A stretch of DNA of 59,145 bases, taken from Chloroflexota bacterium. Its GTDB lineage: Bacteria; Chloroflexota; Limnocylindria; Limnocylindrales; CSP1-4. How positions within the stretch are numbered: position 1 is the stretch's first letter; each line of letters begins with the position of its first letter. Of this stretch, positions 44,308-53,411 are shown in pieces. The notes beneath the pieces are model-generated. The model was not told where the DNA came from. It saw only the letters and a program-made list of their open reading frames with translations, and ran no database searches. The position numbers were made by a program, and so were the translations under genes. The DNA lies in the NCBI GenBank assembly GCA_003141455.1, contig PLMA01000056.1, forward strand, positions 15,005-74,149, in the 5' to 3' direction.

Positions 44308-45003
44308 CTACAGCCGCAGCCTCCCGAACAACGGCCGCCGGCGCGCCTCGCGCTCGCCGAAGCCTCCGGCGCCGACGAGTGGCACGAAGACGCACGCTCC
44401 GCTCGGAAATTCCTCGTAATCCTCCCCGTGGCGGACCACGAGCACCATCTCCTGCAGGTCCGGCGACCCAACCGGGACCACGAGTCGGCCGCCCTCGGCC
44501 AGCTGCCCCCGGAGAGCGACGGGCACGGCCGGAGCGGCGGCGGTGACCGCTATGCCTTCGAACGGGGCGTCATCGGGCCGGCCCAGGCTGCCGTCACCCA
44601 CCTCGACTCGGACGAGATCCAGCAGCCCGAGTTGCGCCAGCCTGGCCGCGGCGGTCGCCGCCAGTTCGGCATGGCGCTCGATGGTGATGACCCGGCAGCC
44701 GATCGTGGCCAGCACCGCGGCCTGGTAGCCGGAGCCCGTTCCCACCTCGAGGACGCGCATCCCCGGCCGGGGCTCCAGCAGCTCGGTCATCTGGGCGACG
44801 ATGTACGGCTGGCTGATCGATTGCCCGGCCTCGATGGGCAGGGCTTCGTCGCCGTACGCGTACTTCAGAAGGTCGCTCGGAACGAACAGCTCGCGCGGCA
44901 CCGCGGCCATTGCCGCAAGGACGGCCTCGTTGCGAATGCCACGGCCTCGGAGCTGGCGCTCGACCATCTCCGCCCGGAGCCGTGCGGCCGTATCCGGATC
45001 CAC
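44308..45003 (-). CDS. pcm: Protein-L-isoaspartate O-methyltransferase
   Basis: This 231-residue SAM-dependent methyltransferase repairs isoaspartyl residues in aged proteins. Family features are RAEMVERQLRGRGI at the N-terminus, AVPRELFVPSDL, GQSISQPYIVAQMTELL and motif I VLEVGTGSGYQAAVLA. The later DAPFEGIAVTAAAPAVP and GGRLVVPVG segments also fit. GTG 45003 begins just before the family start; the longer open frame to 45306 would overlap the upstream gene and is rejected. It lies 67 bases after the acidic membrane protein gene. Confidence 0.92.
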   Translation of the reverse strand: MDPDTAARLRAEMVERQLRGRGIRNEAVLAAMAAVPRELFVPSDLLKYAYGDEALPIEAGQSISQPYIVAQMTELLEPRPGMRVLEVGTGSGYQAAVLATIGCRVITIERHAELAATAAARLAQLGLLDLVRVEVGDGSLGRPDDAPFEGIAVTAAAPAVPVALRGQLAEGGRLVVPVGSPDLQEMVLVVRHGEDYEEFPSGACVFVPLVGAGGFGEREARRRPLFGRLRL

Positions 45004-45070
45004 GCGTGGAAGATACGCCTGCCCAGAGGCGACGGAGAAGACGGCCCGCGGGCCGCGGCCGGCTTGGGGG

Positions 45071-45589
45071 CTAGGTCGCGCTCGGAGACGCGACCGGAGA
45101 CGGAGTCGGGGCGGGCGTCGGCGTCGCGACCGGCGACGCGGACGGCGCGATCGAGACGGACGGTCCCGCGCTCGGAGGGAGAGTGCCGCTGAACGTCGGC
45201 AACGACGGGAGTGGCGGAGCCGAGGGTTCAGCGCCTTGCGGAATGTAGTTCCCGGCAAGGGCGAGGGCGAGGACACCGAGCAGGACGGCGGCGGCGAACA
45301 AGGCATAAATGGCCGACGCTCGATCGTCGATGTGGACTCGCTCGTGAGATTCGCGCACCGATCCCGTCACCCGATGGCCGCTATCCTCGGCCCGCTGCCC
45401 GCCGCGGCCAAGGCCGAACCGGCGACCCGAGGGAGCGACGACCGGGGGGCGACCTTCGTCCTCGTCGGACTCTTCGGGCTCGCCTTCGTCCTCGAAACCC
45501 TCTTCGGGGTTCTCTTCGAACTCGTCTTCGCCCGGCTCGAACTCGTTGGGCGAAAGCGTCTCTTGTGGGTCCTTATCGCGGTCCGACAT
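45071..45589 (-). CDS. Acidic single-pass membrane protein with Pro-rich tail
   Basis: This 172-residue protein has a very acidic cytoplasmic N-terminus (first 45 residues, rich in Glu/Asp), one membrane helix at about 92-113 (AIYALFAAAVLLGVLALALAG) and an outer tail rich in Pro, Ser and Thr. No domain is recognised. The layout recalls cytoplasm-sensing or scaffold proteins with cell-wall-spanning tails. Start ATG 45589 has a GAGG close before it. Gene order suggests co-transcription with pcm. Confidence 0.65.
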   Translation of the reverse strand: MSDRDKDPQETLSPNEFEPGEDEFEENPEEGFEDEGEPEESDEDEGRPPVVAPSGRRFGLGRGGQRAEDSGHRVTGSVRESHERVHIDDRASAIYALFAAAVLLGVLALALAGNYIPQGAEPSAPPLPSLPTFSGTLPPSAGPSVSIAPSASPVATPTPAPTPSPVASPSAT

Positions 45590-45790
45590 GCCCTCGCGTC
45601 ACTCCTGTGCTGGCGGCCGCCGAGTCCGGCCCACCCGGTATGGGCACCGCTGGTGCCTTGAATGCGTCGTTGGCCGGTGCGAGCTGCCCGCGGATGCTGC
45701 GGACTCGGGCGCACCGCTGTCCGGCAGTTTAGCCGACGTGTTCCGTTGCCGCGCGCCGCAGCCACCGGACTCCGTTCTTCCTCGAGCCGG

Positions 45791-47716
45791 CTAGGCGCGG
45801 CGGATGGCGCGGACCGTGAGCCCGGCGAGACCCGCGACGACCGTCAGGATCCCGCAGGCGGCGATGACGGGGCGCAAGCCAACGAGTTGGGCGATGGCGC
45901 CGCTCGTGGCCATAGCCAGGGCCAGGACACCGTTGACCACGGCCAGGCGGATCGCGACCACGCGCCCGAGCATCTCGTCCGGGGTGCGCTGCTGGAAGAG
46001 GGTCTGGCTCGGGACCACGAAGGTGACGTTCGCCAGCCCAATCGCCACCGCCAGAATGAGGGCGAGCGGCAGGTTCTGGGTCGCGGCCAGGACGAGCATC
46101 GCCACGCCCAACGCCGTGAACGCGGCGATGATGCTCGGCCCCTTTGGGATACGCGTCGCCAGGCCGCCCAGGACGATGCCGCCGCCGACCAGGCCCGCGC
46201 CCATCGCCATCTCGAAGAGGCCGTATGCGGTAGGCGCGTCCGTGCTGCCGAGCGCCAGAGAGGCGATGAGCAGCGGCGAGAGCGCGGTCAGGGCGCCTAT
46301 CCCGAATTCGGCGACCGCGGCCTGGACGGTGGTGGCGAAGAGAACGGTCTCGGTGCGAAGGAAGTGCCAGCCGGCCACGAGGTCCGCGATGAGCGACGCC
46401 GGGACGGAGACTGCCTGGTCCCCCGCGGCGCCTGCCCCCGCGGCGCCCGCCCCCTCGCCCCTCCGCACCAGCGGCGGTATCGCCACGGCCGCGACCAGCG
46501 CCGCCGACGCCAGGTAGCTCGCCCCGTCCAGCCAGAACGCCAGCGCGAGCGAGGAGCCGAGGAACGCCACGAACAGCCCTCCCAGGCCGTAGCCCACCAG
46601 GTCCGTGGCCGTATCCGCGACCCACATGGCCGAGTTGGCGGTCAGCAGATCCTCCTCCGGAACCACTCGCGGCAGCGCCGCGGCCCGGGCCGGCCGGAAG
46701 AACGACGAGACGGCTGCTAACAGGAAGACCAGCGCCACCACCAGGCCCACGTGCAGGCCGGACGCCACGGGAATGATGCCCACGATCGCGGCCCGTATCA
46801 GGTCCGAACCCACCATCACGTGCTTGCGGTCCCAGCGATCCACCAGGGCCCCGGCCAGCGGACCCACCAGGAAGCTCGGGACCGTCATCGCGGCAAAGAC
46901 CAGGCCCAGCGCCAGCGGCGACGCGTCCGTGGCCCGGGCCACCAGGAAGACCAGCGCGATCTGGTGGATCCGATCCCCCAGCGAGCTGATCACCTGGCTG
47001 AGCCACATGGCGGAGAAGGCGCCGTTGCCGGCAAGCCGAACGTACGGATGGCCGAGCGGCCCTCGCACCGCCGCCCCCGCGGCCACTCCCGCGGACGGAT
47101 ACGTGGGCGCGTACGGAAGCGCGCCCGTCAGCGAGATGTGCTCCACGAGCTGCGCAGGTACAAGGGCCGGGGATCGAACCGCAGCGGCGAAGACGAAGAA
47201 GGCCAGGCCGGCTCCCAGGAGCAGGTCGCCGACGGAAGCGACCGACTGGATCATCGGGATCGGGATCGGAATGGGGATGATGTCGACGAGAGGTCCGCCG
47301 TGGGCAAAGAAGGCGGTGTCCACCGGTCCGGTCAGCAGTGTGTGAAAACCCGAATGCACCGTGGTCGAGTCCAGCCCGGCGGCGGCCAGGCTGGGCTGCC
47401 AGACCGGCATCCAGCCTCCGTTGGCCACGATGGCGATGCCGTTCGCTGCGGTCCCCAACGCGGCCGCGGTCATGCCGGGCAGGGTCCGGTTCGCCAGGAA
47501 CATCGCCGTGAGCAGCAGGTAGGTCGCCAGGACGAGCCAGATCCGCAGGAAGTCGGGGATGTCACCGGCGGCGAGCAGACCGTCCAGCATGAAGCGCGCG
47601 ACCACGGCCATAAGCAAGGCCGGCAGCCAGCGCAGTCGAACGTCCGCGAAGTTGTCTATGCGCCCGCCGGCGAGCAGGCCCAGCCCAAGCCCCAGGACTA
47701 TGCCGAGGGTGGGCAC
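45791..47716 (-). CDS. DUF5317-MFS fusion transporter
   Basis: This 641-residue protein has an N-terminal DUF5317 domain (about 1-175) with about five helices (PTLGIVLGLGLGLLAGGRID, YLLLTAMFLANRTLPGM, ANGGWMPVW, PIPMIQSVASVGDLLLGAG). It is joined to a 12-helix MFS domain of the MFS_3/enterobactin-exporter type from about residue 205 (FSAMWLSQVISSLGDRIHQI, LAGALVDRWDRKHVMVGSDL). DUF5317 proteins are normally stand-alone, so the join is unusual. GTG 47716 starts three bases after the HD-GYP stop, showing co-translation. It probably exports a small molecule; substrate unknown. Confidence 0.82.
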   Translation of the reverse strand: MPTLGIVLGLGLGLLAGGRIDNFADVRLRWLPALLMAVVARFMLDGLLAAGDIPDFLRIWLVLATYLLLTAMFLANRTLPGMTAAALGTAANGIAIVANGGWMPVWQPSLAAAGLDSTTVHSGFHTLLTGPVDTAFFAHGGPLVDIIPIPIPIPMIQSVASVGDLLLGAGLAFFVFAAAVRSPALVPAQLVEHISLTGALPYAPTYPSAGVAAGAAVRGPLGHPYVRLAGNGAFSAMWLSQVISSLGDRIHQIALVFLVARATDASPLALGLVFAAMTVPSFLVGPLAGALVDRWDRKHVMVGSDLIRAAIVGIIPVASGLHVGLVVALVFLLAAVSSFFRPARAAALPRVVPEEDLLTANSAMWVADTATDLVGYGLGGLFVAFLGSSLALAFWLDGASYLASAALVAAVAIPPLVRRGEGAGAAGAGAAGDQAVSVPASLIADLVAGWHFLRTETVLFATTVQAAVAEFGIGALTALSPLLIASLALGSTDAPTAYGLFEMAMGAGLVGGGIVLGGLATRIPKGPSIIAAFTALGVAMLVLAATQNLPLALILAVAIGLANVTFVVPSQTLFQQRTPDEMLGRVVAIRLAVVNGVLALAMATSGAIAQLVGLRPVIAACGILTVVAGLAGLTVRAIRRA

Positions 47717-47719
47717 GGT

Positions 47720-49075
47720 CTAGGCGGCGCCCGGATTCCGGCCCGGCCCGGTCAGCACCCCCGCCTTGTGGCCGATCAACGGCACGTCGGCGGCCTCATC
47801 GGTTGTCGAATCAGAGGGCCCACGGGACCACTTCGTCTTGAAGAAGGCGTCCACGACGTCCGGATCGAATTGGACGCCGCCGAACTTGCGCAGCTCCGAC
47901 AGGGCCTGTTCGGTCGTGAGGGGCGTCATGCGGTACGGGCGCGCCGCCGTCATCGCCTCAAAGGCGTCGGCCACGTGGAGGATGCGGGCCAGCAAGGGGA
48001 TCTCGTCCGCCACCATGCGGTCCGGATAGCCCGATCCGTTGAACCACTCGTGGTGGTGGCGGATGATCGGCAGCTCCGCGGCCAGGTGCGTGACCGGGGC
48101 GATGATCTCCGCACCCAGGGCCGGGTGCGCGTTCATGAGCGCCCGCTCCTCACGCGTGAGCCGTTCCTGCTTGAGCAGGACCGAGTCCGGCACCCCGATC
48201 TTGCCGATGTCATGAAGGAGGCCGCCCCACTCCAGGGCCTCCAGGTCGCTGTCGCTGACCTTCATGACCCGCCCGATATCCATGGCGATCGATTGGACCC
48301 GGTGGCTGTGGCCGCTGGTGAACGTGTCGCGCTTGTCCACCGCCTCGGCCAGGCTGCGCACGGTTTCGGTGAACATCTCCCGGACTTCAACGAACCGGCT
48401 GTACGCCAGGCGCGTGGTGTACAGCGGCACGGCGAAGAGCAGCACGGCCCACCACCCGGCCACGATGTAGATCTGTGCCATCAGCCACGCCACGGGGGCC
48501 AGGGCGAGCATATTGACGTAGCCACCCGCGTCGGCGCGCAGAGCCGACCAGAGGGGCTCTTCGGTTCGCAGGGAAGTGAACATCGCGGCCAGCAGCGTCA
48601 TGAGAGAGAAGCAGACCAAGGCGGCCAACGCGGTCGCGGCGAAGTCCACGGCCGTATGAGATCGGAAGGGGATGCTCTGCAGGATGACTGCGCTCAGGAT
48701 GGCCGGGCCGGTGATCGCACAGTGATTGGCGACCACTCCGTACCAGGGGACCTGACCTCGGATCTCCCTCGCCTGGGTACTGCCGATGATCCCCACCCAT
48801 CCGGCTGCCGCAGGACCCCCCAGGCTGAAGGCTGCGACCAGTGGGGCGAACATGACATCCATCAGGCTGCCGCCGGGCATCCGAACGGCCAGAGACGAAC
48901 CTATGAGCGACATCCCGATCCAGAACAGCACACCCGCCGGGATTCCGGCGGGTGCAAACCTGACAACCGAGATCGGGGTCTGCAGAGGGCACAGCAATAC
49001 CACGCCGACGAGTAGTACCGCAGTCGCCAGCGTGACGAACGCGACCAGTAGCCCCAGCCGGCGGTTCATCGCCAC
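47720..49075 (-). CDS. HD-GYP domain protein with membrane sensor region
   Basis: This 451-residue protein has seven or so N-terminal helices (residues 8-225) and a C-terminal HD-GYP domain (about 232-420). The catalytic blocks are SGHSHRVQSIAMDIGR, GGLLHDIGKIGVPDSVL, HHHEWFNGSGYPDR and ILHVADAFEAMT. All metal ligands are present, so it is expected to hydrolyse cyclic di-GMP, sensing a membrane or external cue. The membrane region (RFAPAGIPAGVLFWIGM, PLVAAFSLGGPAAAGWVG) resembles MASE-type sensor modules but is not named. It is followed after three bases by the DUF5317-MFS gene. Confidence 0.88.
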   Translation of the reverse strand: MAMNRRLGLLVAFVTLATAVLLVGVVLLCPLQTPISVVRFAPAGIPAGVLFWIGMSLIGSSLAVRMPGGSLMDVMFAPLVAAFSLGGPAAAGWVGIIGSTQAREIRGQVPWYGVVANHCAITGPAILSAVILQSIPFRSHTAVDFAATALAALVCFSLMTLLAAMFTSLRTEEPLWSALRADAGGYVNMLALAPVAWLMAQIYIVAGWWAVLLFAVPLYTTRLAYSRFVEVREMFTETVRSLAEAVDKRDTFTSGHSHRVQSIAMDIGRVMKVSDSDLEALEWGGLLHDIGKIGVPDSVLLKQERLTREERALMNAHPALGAEIIAPVTHLAAELPIIRHHHEWFNGSGYPDRMVADEIPLLARILHVADAFEAMTAARPYRMTPLTTEQALSELRKFGGVQFDPDVVDAFFKTKWSRGPSDSTTDEAADVPLIGHKAGVLTGPGRNPGAA

Positions 49076-49137
49076 TCCTCGCTCAGACGCGGGAATCTAG
49101 CCTGACCACCAACCGCTCGGCTATGGGGCAGAGGTAC

Positions 49138-49227
49138 CTAGAACGGCCTGTAGCTCGCACCGCCGCCGATAGCGGCCAGGAGTGCGGCGCCCAGGACAAT
49201 CATCATTGCGCGGACGCGATGGGCCAT
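49138..49227 (-). CDS. Possible 29-residue membrane peptide
   Basis: ATG 49227 opens a 29-codon frame, MAHRVRAMMIVLGAALLAAI followed by GGGASYRPF and TAG. It has a positive start and one hydrophobic helix. The ribosome binding site is weak (GGTGAT). The rest of the 400-base gap from 49076 to 49478 holds two hairpins but no other gene. Confidence 0.3.
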   Translation of the reverse strand: MAHRVRAMMIVLGAALLAAIGGGASYRPF

Positions 49228-49376
49228 GGTAATCACCAGGATCGAACGCAGGAATCGGGGGACACGGGAGCCCTCCAACAGAGACGGCAGGCAACGCACG
49301 GCAGGTTGCACCGGTGGCTTGGTACCAGCTCAAGTGCCCGAATTCGGCTGGGGCCGCAAAGCATCCGAGCGTTTTC

Positions 49377-49409
49377 GTCCGGAAGTGTGACGTTTAGTGG
49401 ACTCCGGAC
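49377..49409 (-). terminator. Hairpin after the STAND/SARP gene
   Basis: GTCCGGA (49377-49383) and TCCGGAC (49403-49409) form a 7-base stem with a 19-base loop, 70 bases past the gene's stop. It may end the transcript; no T-run is seen. Confidence 0.3.
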
Positions 49410-49431
49410 ACAAGGACCCTATGGCCCGAAA

Positions 49432-49452
49432 GTACCGTGGTCAATACGGTAC
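49432..49452 (-). terminator. Hairpin after the STAND/SARP gene, proximal
   Basis: GTACCGT and ACGGTAC form a perfect 7-base stem around the 7-base loop GGTCAAT, 26 bases past the stop codon of the large regulator. A T-run is absent. Confidence 0.35.
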
Positions 49453-49478
49453 CTGGCCTACCGCGGACTCTGCTGTCT

Positions 49479-52400
49479 TCAGATCGACTCCAGAGGGGGA
49501 GGCTCCACTCCCAACTGCTCGCGAAGAACAGACGAGTAGTGGATGTACTGCTCGGCCGCCGCGGCGTGGGCACCAGTAAGGCGGTACAGCCGGAGCAGGT
49601 ATAGTTCGATCTGTTCGGCGTCGGGATCCGCCTGCAACGCCTGCTGGGCAACCGAGAGAGCGCGGTCGAACACGCCCGACTTCGTGTCCGACAAGACTGC
49701 TCGCTCGATCCTGTCAAGGTAGCTGGCATGCAACATATCGCGGAAGGGCGCCGCCCAGTCGTCGTACATGAAGTCAATTGCGAAGTGGCCAGTGTACGAC
49801 TCCGCCAGATTGGCTATCAGCTCGGGCGATGGATCGCGCCGAGCGGATGTGATGAGACGGAGGCAGTCCGAGCTGCGGCTTTGGACGAGTTCGGGGTCCA
49901 ACCAGATGAGATCGCCTCGACTGCTGAGGTAACCGGCCGTCGTGTCGTCCTCGGCGGGAGGTTCGAAGATACGGCGAAGGAAGTAGGCCGTTTGGTTGAG
50001 CGAATTCGCCCCCGGTTCGGGCTCCATCTCCGGCCACAGCGCCTCGACGACCTGCTCCCTGGACGCTGTGAACTGAGGGCGCGTGAGCAAGTAGGTGAGG
50101 AGTGAGAGCACTTTCCTTCGTACATCGGTTCCGGGGATGATCCGCTGCCCAATTCGAATTGTTACGCGGCCAAGGTCCTCTATGTATGCGGGCGGGGCCA
50201 GGCGTCGAATCAGTATCCGGCCTGCATTCGGCGCCCCTAGACTCTTCCGGCGGGCAATCGAACGGAGGAGCGCCACATCGTCGGCGTCGCCCACCAGGTC
50301 GAGCAGGGCCGCGCCTCTTCTGATGTCGGCCGGGCGAGCCGTCTGGCCTGCGAGTGTCTGTCTCAGAGCCCAGCGCCACCGTTCGGGGCGCAGATGTGCC
50401 TCTGCCCGGATCATTTCGAAGCACCCATCATCCAGATCGGCCAAGCGGCGAGCGACGAGCTCGGCCTGTATCGAGAGGTAGGCCGCGTCCCTGGGCTCGA
50501 GAGCACGCAGATACATCAACAGCTGCTCTTTCGTCGACACGAGCGCCTGAGTGAGGCGGATTGTCTTCCACCAGAACCACGCCTGCTGCCGCTCCGCGGA
50601 ACTGAGCGCTTGATCCAGATCCGAGAGTAGCGAGGGATCATGATCAGCTGCAGATGCTCGAATCTGTACACCGAGCGATCGGACTGCGCTCCTGAACCCC
50701 GGACAGAGTGGGTAAGGCCCGCCCTGAGGCAGCAACTGCGTGGCTCGTGTCACATTGCCGCGCTGCATCTCGAGACGAGCCTCGACCTGGCGGCAATAGA
50801 CATTCTCGGCATACCGAGGATCTTCGGCAGCCAGACGCTGCATGATGCGAAACGCCTTCGTCGGATCGCCATACATAGCCTGCAGCTCGGCGACCTCGGC
50901 GATCGGTTCGGGCTGGTCCGAGCCCTCAGTTTCGCTGAAGATCGAGGCTACCTGCGGTTCCCACTCCCCTGGCCCACCCCAGTGGGCGAGAGCTCTGGCC
51001 GCGTTCGCGTGCGCAGCCGCCAGATCTGCGCGAACTCCCGTGGAGACGAGCAGGCGTAGGGCAGCTATTCCCGCGGTGGCCGCAGCATCGTGATTGCCGC
51101 GGACAACTTCGGTCAGCGATAGGTTCAGGAGACTGACAGCCTCATGCCGCGGGTGCTTTCCCAACCGATTGAGACGTGCGGTTTCACGAAGCTCATCAAC
51201 AAGAGCGTCAAGACTCCCTTCATCGGATGCATGGCACAGCAACTGGGCCGATCTGGCGATCGACGACAACTCCGGATCGCCAGATCGGGAAAGCTCGGCG
51301 GTCGCTGTGTCTTGCACGTCCGTCTCCCGCCCAGCGAAACGAAGGACCAGCAGATTGAGCGCGCTCGAGATCGAAAGGGATGGGTCGTGCACCGCGAGAC
51401 TGGCTCCGACGGCCTCTGCCCGGTGAGCCGAAGTCAGGGCTTCCTCGTACCTTCCTTCGGCGGCCAGCTGGCGGCTGCGGATGATCTCGTACCAGGGGTT
51501 GGGGTTCGGATCCGGGAAGAGCGAGACTAGGTCTCCGGCGGCGGCGAAGTCACCCGTGCCGATGATGGCGGGCAGGGCGGCACAAATGACGCGACGGACC
51601 TGATCTGCCTCCCCGGCCGCGGCCCAGTGATGCGCGGCAAGTCGCCACGATCGGGGCTCCAGCAGGAGAGCGAGATGGCGATGGAGATCGGCGACGCCTC
51701 CCTCGCCCACCTCGGCCTCGAGGCGCGAGAGCAGGAACTCGCGGACCAGCGGGTGGGCCCGCCAGGAACCGTCAATCCCGTCGACCCTTGGCAAGAGACC
51801 CAGCCGCTGGGCTTCGGCGATCAATCGGCGTGCCCGAGCCGATGGTACGTCGGCGGCGATGGCGGCGCTCTCCGGGTCTATCTCCTCGAGCAGGACGACT
51901 CGCATGAGAAACTGGCGGAGATCCGCCTGCAACTCCCCTACGACCTCTTCTGCAAGGTAGTCGTACAAGCTACTCTCGGCGCCGCTCAACGAGCTCACGA
52001 ACGCCCTAACCTGCCACGGCGATCGCCCCTCCACGGCCGTCTTGACCAGTTGTAGGGACGCGGCCCACCCCTCGGTTCTAGCCTGCAAGTCACGCAGAAC
52101 GTCCGATTCGAGTGGGTGCTGGTAGGACTCGCTAAACAGCCGCGCCGTCTCGAACTGGTCGAATCGAAGCTCCTCCCTGGAGAGCTCTGCAAACTCTCCT
52201 CGAGCCCGGAGGGCCGCGACCGCCAATGGCGGCGTCCGCCGGCTGAGGATCAAGACCGCAAGCCCTTTGGGAGCTCGAGCGATCAGTCGGTCGACGACCT
52301 CCCGGATGGATGGAACCTCTTCCACCGCGTGGTAATCGTCAAGGATGACCGCGGATGGCACCTCGCCCAGGCAATCTATCTCTGCCAGAACCGCCTCAAG

Positions 52401-52928
52401 GATCGTTTCCTCCTGGACAGGTCCGGTCGCCGAATCGGACAGGAGGGATGCCGCGCTCCTAAGAAGCCTCGGATCAACGGACTGGCAGGAGGCGACGAGG
52501 TAGCGGAGGAAGACGAGGCCATCCGTGTCGCCCTCGTCCAGCCGATACCAGAAGGTACGAAGGCGCGACCGGCGAGCGAAATCCGCGACCAAGGTGGTCT
52601 TGCCGAAGCCAGCCTCGGCTACTACGTAGACGACCCTACGGTTGCCTTGCGACTCAAACCAGTGGAGCAGTCGGTCACGACGCAGCGTTTCCTCAGGTAG
52701 CAGAGGCCGCCGAATCTTGCCTTGCTGCAGCGGGAAGCTCAACCGAAGGTGCGCTGTTTCGCCGGCGATCTGCTCGCCGATCTCGGCCTCAGCTGACACC
52801 GCAAGCTCCTCCATCCCCAGCCGACGGCCCTCGATCGGTGGCGCGTAGGATAGAAACTCGAGCTTGCACGTGTCAATCGGATCGATCGCGGACGTACGCA
52901 TTCGCAGATATTGACCGGCCCTGATCAT
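49479..52928 (-). CDS. STAND-type ATPase regulator with C-terminal SARP/BTAD domain
   Basis: This 1149-residue protein has a MalT-like STAND NTPase (Walker A VVAEAGFGKTTLVADF at about 102-117, Walker B SAVILDDYHAVE near 190), a helical repeat region (about 430-900), and a C-terminal part of about 240 residues. The last part has a winged-helix segment (RRKVLSLLTYLLTRPQFTAS, EQVVEALWPEM) followed by a BTAD segment (ALSVAQQALQADPDAEQIEL, HYSSVLREQLGVEPPP). In MalT-type proteins this end usually carries a LuxR helix-turn-helix instead. It probably binds ATP and an inducer and then activates transcription. Starts at 52928, 52901 and inside are all possible. Confidence 0.82.
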   Translation of the reverse strand: MIRAGQYLRMRTSAIDPIDTCKLEFLSYAPPIEGRRLGMEELAVSAEAEIGEQIAGETAHLRLSFPLQQGKIRRPLLPEETLRRDRLLHWFESQGNRRVVYVVAEAGFGKTTLVADFARRSRLRTFWYRLDEGDTDGLVFLRYLVASCQSVDPRLLRSAASLLSDSATGPVQEETILEAVLAEIDCLGEVPSAVILDDYHAVEEVPSIREVVDRLIARAPKGLAVLILSRRTPPLAVAALRARGEFAELSREELRFDQFETARLFSESYQHPLESDVLRDLQARTEGWAASLQLVKTAVEGRSPWQVRAFVSSLSGAESSLYDYLAEEVVGELQADLRQFLMRVVLLEEIDPESAAIAADVPSARARRLIAEAQRLGLLPRVDGIDGSWRAHPLVREFLLSRLEAEVGEGGVADLHRHLALLLEPRSWRLAAHHWAAAGEADQVRRVICAALPAIIGTGDFAAAGDLVSLFPDPNPNPWYEIIRSRQLAAEGRYEEALTSAHRAEAVGASLAVHDPSLSISSALNLLVLRFAGRETDVQDTATAELSRSGDPELSSIARSAQLLCHASDEGSLDALVDELRETARLNRLGKHPRHEAVSLLNLSLTEVVRGNHDAAATAGIAALRLLVSTGVRADLAAAHANAARALAHWGGPGEWEPQVASIFSETEGSDQPEPIAEVAELQAMYGDPTKAFRIMQRLAAEDPRYAENVYCRQVEARLEMQRGNVTRATQLLPQGGPYPLCPGFRSAVRSLGVQIRASAADHDPSLLSDLDQALSSAERQQAWFWWKTIRLTQALVSTKEQLLMYLRALEPRDAAYLSIQAELVARRLADLDDGCFEMIRAEAHLRPERWRWALRQTLAGQTARPADIRRGAALLDLVGDADDVALLRSIARRKSLGAPNAGRILIRRLAPPAYIEDLGRVTIRIGQRIIPGTDVRRKVLSLLTYLLTRPQFTASREQVVEALWPEMEPEPGANSLNQTAYFLRRIFEPPAEDDTTAGYLSSRGDLIWLDPELVQSRSSDCLRLITSARRDPSPELIANLAESYTGHFAIDFMYDDWAAPFRDMLHASYLDRIERAVLSDTKSGVFDRALSVAQQALQADPDAEQIELYLLRLYRLTGAHAAAAEQYIHYSSVLREQLGVEPPPLESI

Positions 52929-53021
52929 CTGCCGCTTATCTGTCGTAGCGGCGCGTGCTATCGCTGCCTGCGGCGGGAGCTACCGATAGGCCGGGCGGCC
53001 GCTTCGGTGACGCAATCCCTG

Positions 53022-53225
53022 CTAGGACTCGTACTCGAAGCTCAGCTTCATCTGGACGCGGTACTCCACGATCTCGTCGTTCTCGACGCGGGCCGTGGAC
53101 TGGACCACTTCTATGGTGCGGATGTTCCGCACCGTCTTGGAGGCGACCGCGACGGCCTGCCGGGCCGCGTCGCTCCACGAGTGCTGGCTGGTTCCGACCA
53201 TCTCCCGGACGATTAGCACGCCCAT
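53022..53225 (-). CDS. Dodecin family flavin-binding protein
   Basis: This 67-residue protein has the dodecin pattern: SQHSWSDAARQAVAVASKTV, then NIRTIEVVQSTARVENDEI, then YRVQMKLSFEYES. Dodecins assemble as twelve-subunit shells that store flavin or riboflavin breakdown products and limit photodamage. The start ATG has GGAGGAG about five bases upstream. It stands between the large regulator and a dnaB remnant. Confidence 0.9.
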   Translation of the reverse strand: MGVLIVREMVGTSQHSWSDAARQAVAVASKTVRNIRTIEVVQSTARVENDEIVEYRVQMKLSFEYES

Positions 53226-53324
53226 TTGACTCCTCCCTTGGCGGGCGGGGTATGCCGCCCCATCGATCGAAGTCTAGACGGCCTCGGCGTAGTGCTCGGC
53301 GGCGGCGAAGGCGACGAAGCGAGT

Positions 53325-53390
53325 CTAGCTCTTCTCGAGCCAGAGCTTGACATAGCCGGTGGGGCCGTTGCGGTGCCTGGCCGGGCGCAG
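53325..53390 (-). pseudogene. C-terminal remnant of dnaB (replicative helicase)
   Basis: The reverse strand reads PARHRNGPTGYVKLWLEKS and stops (TAG). HRNGPTG followed by V-x-L-x-x-E/F is the extreme C-terminus of DnaB helicases. It reads in frame from just after the stop of the first surface-array gene, joined to a conserved 3' flank (MAGQGLR) also found after the other array genes. It is thus a rearrangement joint. No other part of dnaB is here. Confidence 0.5.
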
Positions 53391-53411
53391 GCCTTGCCCG
53401 GCCATCCCGCC

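Noticed and set aside
42911-44419. A 502-residue forward-strand protein
   Set aside because: It is antisense to the NmrA-like and deazaflavin-type genes, with no recognisable domain.
46751-49015. A 754-residue forward-strand protein
   Set aside because: It lies antisense to the MFS fusion and HD-GYP genes, both of which have clear motifs; its composition is that of a shadow frame.
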